Shown: in pieces, positions 63,539 through 64,000 of the stretch
Numbering within the stretch: position 1 is the first letter of the stretch
Layout of the letters: every line of letters starts with the position of its first letter
Source of the DNA: Calliopsis andreniformis
Taxonomy: Eukaryota; Arthropoda; Insecta; Hymenoptera; Andrenidae
Reading direction: 5' to 3'
NCBI RefSeq assembly: GCF_051401765.1
Contig: NC_135073.1
Coordinates: 3,472,001 to 3,536,000 of the forward strand
Length of the DNA stretch: 64,000 bases
Position numbers and translations under genes: made by a program
Notes under the pieces: generated by a model
The model's input: the letters and a program-made list of their open reading frames with translations, nothing else
The model's database searches: none
Told to the model about the DNA's origin: nothing

Positions 63539-63621
63539 TCTTCCAAAGTATCACAGTCTGTTTCAATTTTATTATTTGCTGAAGGGAATTGAAGATTCAT
63601 GAGTACTTTCTACAGGTAAAT
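63533..63621 (+). other. Candidate recursive-splicing exon after ratchet point 3
   Basis: CAG followed by GTAAAT at 63613-63621 would close an exon of 83 nt running from 63533 to 63615. Every frame contains a stop. The bases before the second site (ACTTTCTACAG) also resemble a weak 3' splice site, so it could itself be a minor second ratchet. The short distance is compatible with exon definition across the ratchet 3' splice site. Confidence 0.28.
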
Positions 63622-64000
63622 TACTCACTTCAAATTAAATATTTTTTATTATTTATGTCCTTTATTAAATTTGTAATTAAATAGTTGAAAAATTGTGTTG
63701 TTTGCAACTGGTCCAGGCATTATTTACCAAGCTATGTGGAATTAATGAAAAGCTTTAATTTTTCAATAATTCACTATATTCCTTTGAGTTTTCAATATTC
63801 TTAAGAGGATAATTGTAACTGGAGTAAAAAGGATAAATTTTGAATTCAATAATTTTATTCAAATAAGTTCTACTTGAAATAATGTTCAAATAAAAATTAC
63901 AAACAAAGTGTTTCACTAAAATCACAATTTTAAAGTATTTATAACTGATTCATGAATAACAAATAATATTTTACTGAATGCAATTACATTTATTAACATA
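63622..64000. other. AT-rich non-coding DNA at window end
   Basis: Nothing recognised; very AT-rich to the end. Confidence 0.5.

Larger units (their letters stand above)
1..64000 (+). other. Probable interior of one giant + strand intron
   Basis: No convincing exon was found. The only strong paired splice signals are three ratchet-type sites, all on the + strand, at 19047, 46275 and 63533. Open frames are short, overlap each other on both strands, and carry no domain I recognise. Together these suggest intronic DNA of a long gene transcribed left to right. The host gene cannot be named because no coding exon is visible. The alternative is intergenic DNA in which three good composite splice motifs arose by chance in one orientation, which I think is unlikely. 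Confidence 0.6.

Noticed and set aside
1..64000. Known insect microRNAs
   Set aside because: Reading for seeds and mature sequences I remember (let-7, miR-1, miR-8, miR-9, bantam and others) gave no convincing hairpin; a proper search could not be run.

Overview
This is a eukaryotic, AT-rich window with many CpG dinucleotides in its GC-richer patches. It looks like insect nuclear DNA. A hymenopteran (bee- or ant-like) source is my best guess, based on composition and on interspersed repeats starting AGGGTGTTCG that I remember as common in bee genomes; I could not search for this. I find no convincing protein-coding gene, rRNA, tRNA, known microRNA or CRISPR array. The longest open frames (about 170 codons) lie in strand-biased pyrimidine or purine tracts, and most are overlapped by other frames.

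The main finding is three sites on the + strand where a near-ideal 3' splice site abuts a near-ideal 5' splice site: YYYYCAG directly followed by GTAAGY, with the AG ending at 19046, 46274 and 63532. This is the signature of recursive splice sites (ratchet points, zero-length exons), which split very long introns of insect genes into steps. All three share one orientation, each has a plausible branch point 26-33 nt upstream, and I saw no equal on the minus strand. The simplest reading is that the whole window is one part of a giant intron of a + strand gene whose exons lie outside it. The spacings are about 27.2 kb and 17.3 kb. Each ratchet point is followed within 78-141 nt by another possible 5' splice site, so a cryptic recursive-splicing exon is possible at each.

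Layout: 1-19046 is mostly AT-rich DNA with GC-richer islands near 4.4-5.2, 8.2-8.8, 11.5-11.9 and 13.9-14.4 kb, and a repeat cluster at 14.97-15.74 kb. From 19047 to 46274 there are further CpG-rich islands (19.2-19.7, 21.8-24.6, 28.0-28.5, 29.9-30.6, 32.1-32.9, 33.5-33.8, 34.85-35.2, 39.3-40.2 and 43.2-43.7 kb), a TTAA-flanked MITE at 37.25 kb, a degenerate tandem repeat at 42.8 kb and foldback repeats at 27.2 and 45.5 kb. From 46275 to 63532 there is a CpG-rich island right after ratchet point 2, the largest GC-rich block (49.2-50.5 kb), a foldback copy at 51.0 kb, a TIR element at 53.1 kb, more islands up to 62.6 kb, and a compact TTAA-flanked hairpin MITE at 63.3 kb just upstream of ratchet point 3.

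The non-autonomous repeats fall into at least three groups: a foldback family with AGGGTGTTCG ends and a centre containing TTATTCTACTG / CAGTAGAATAA (four copies); piggyBac-like TTAA elements (two good, one weaker); and unrelated sequences that share only the AGGGTGTTC terminus. The CpG-rich islands are candidate intronic enhancers or conserved non-coding elements, but nothing here proves that.
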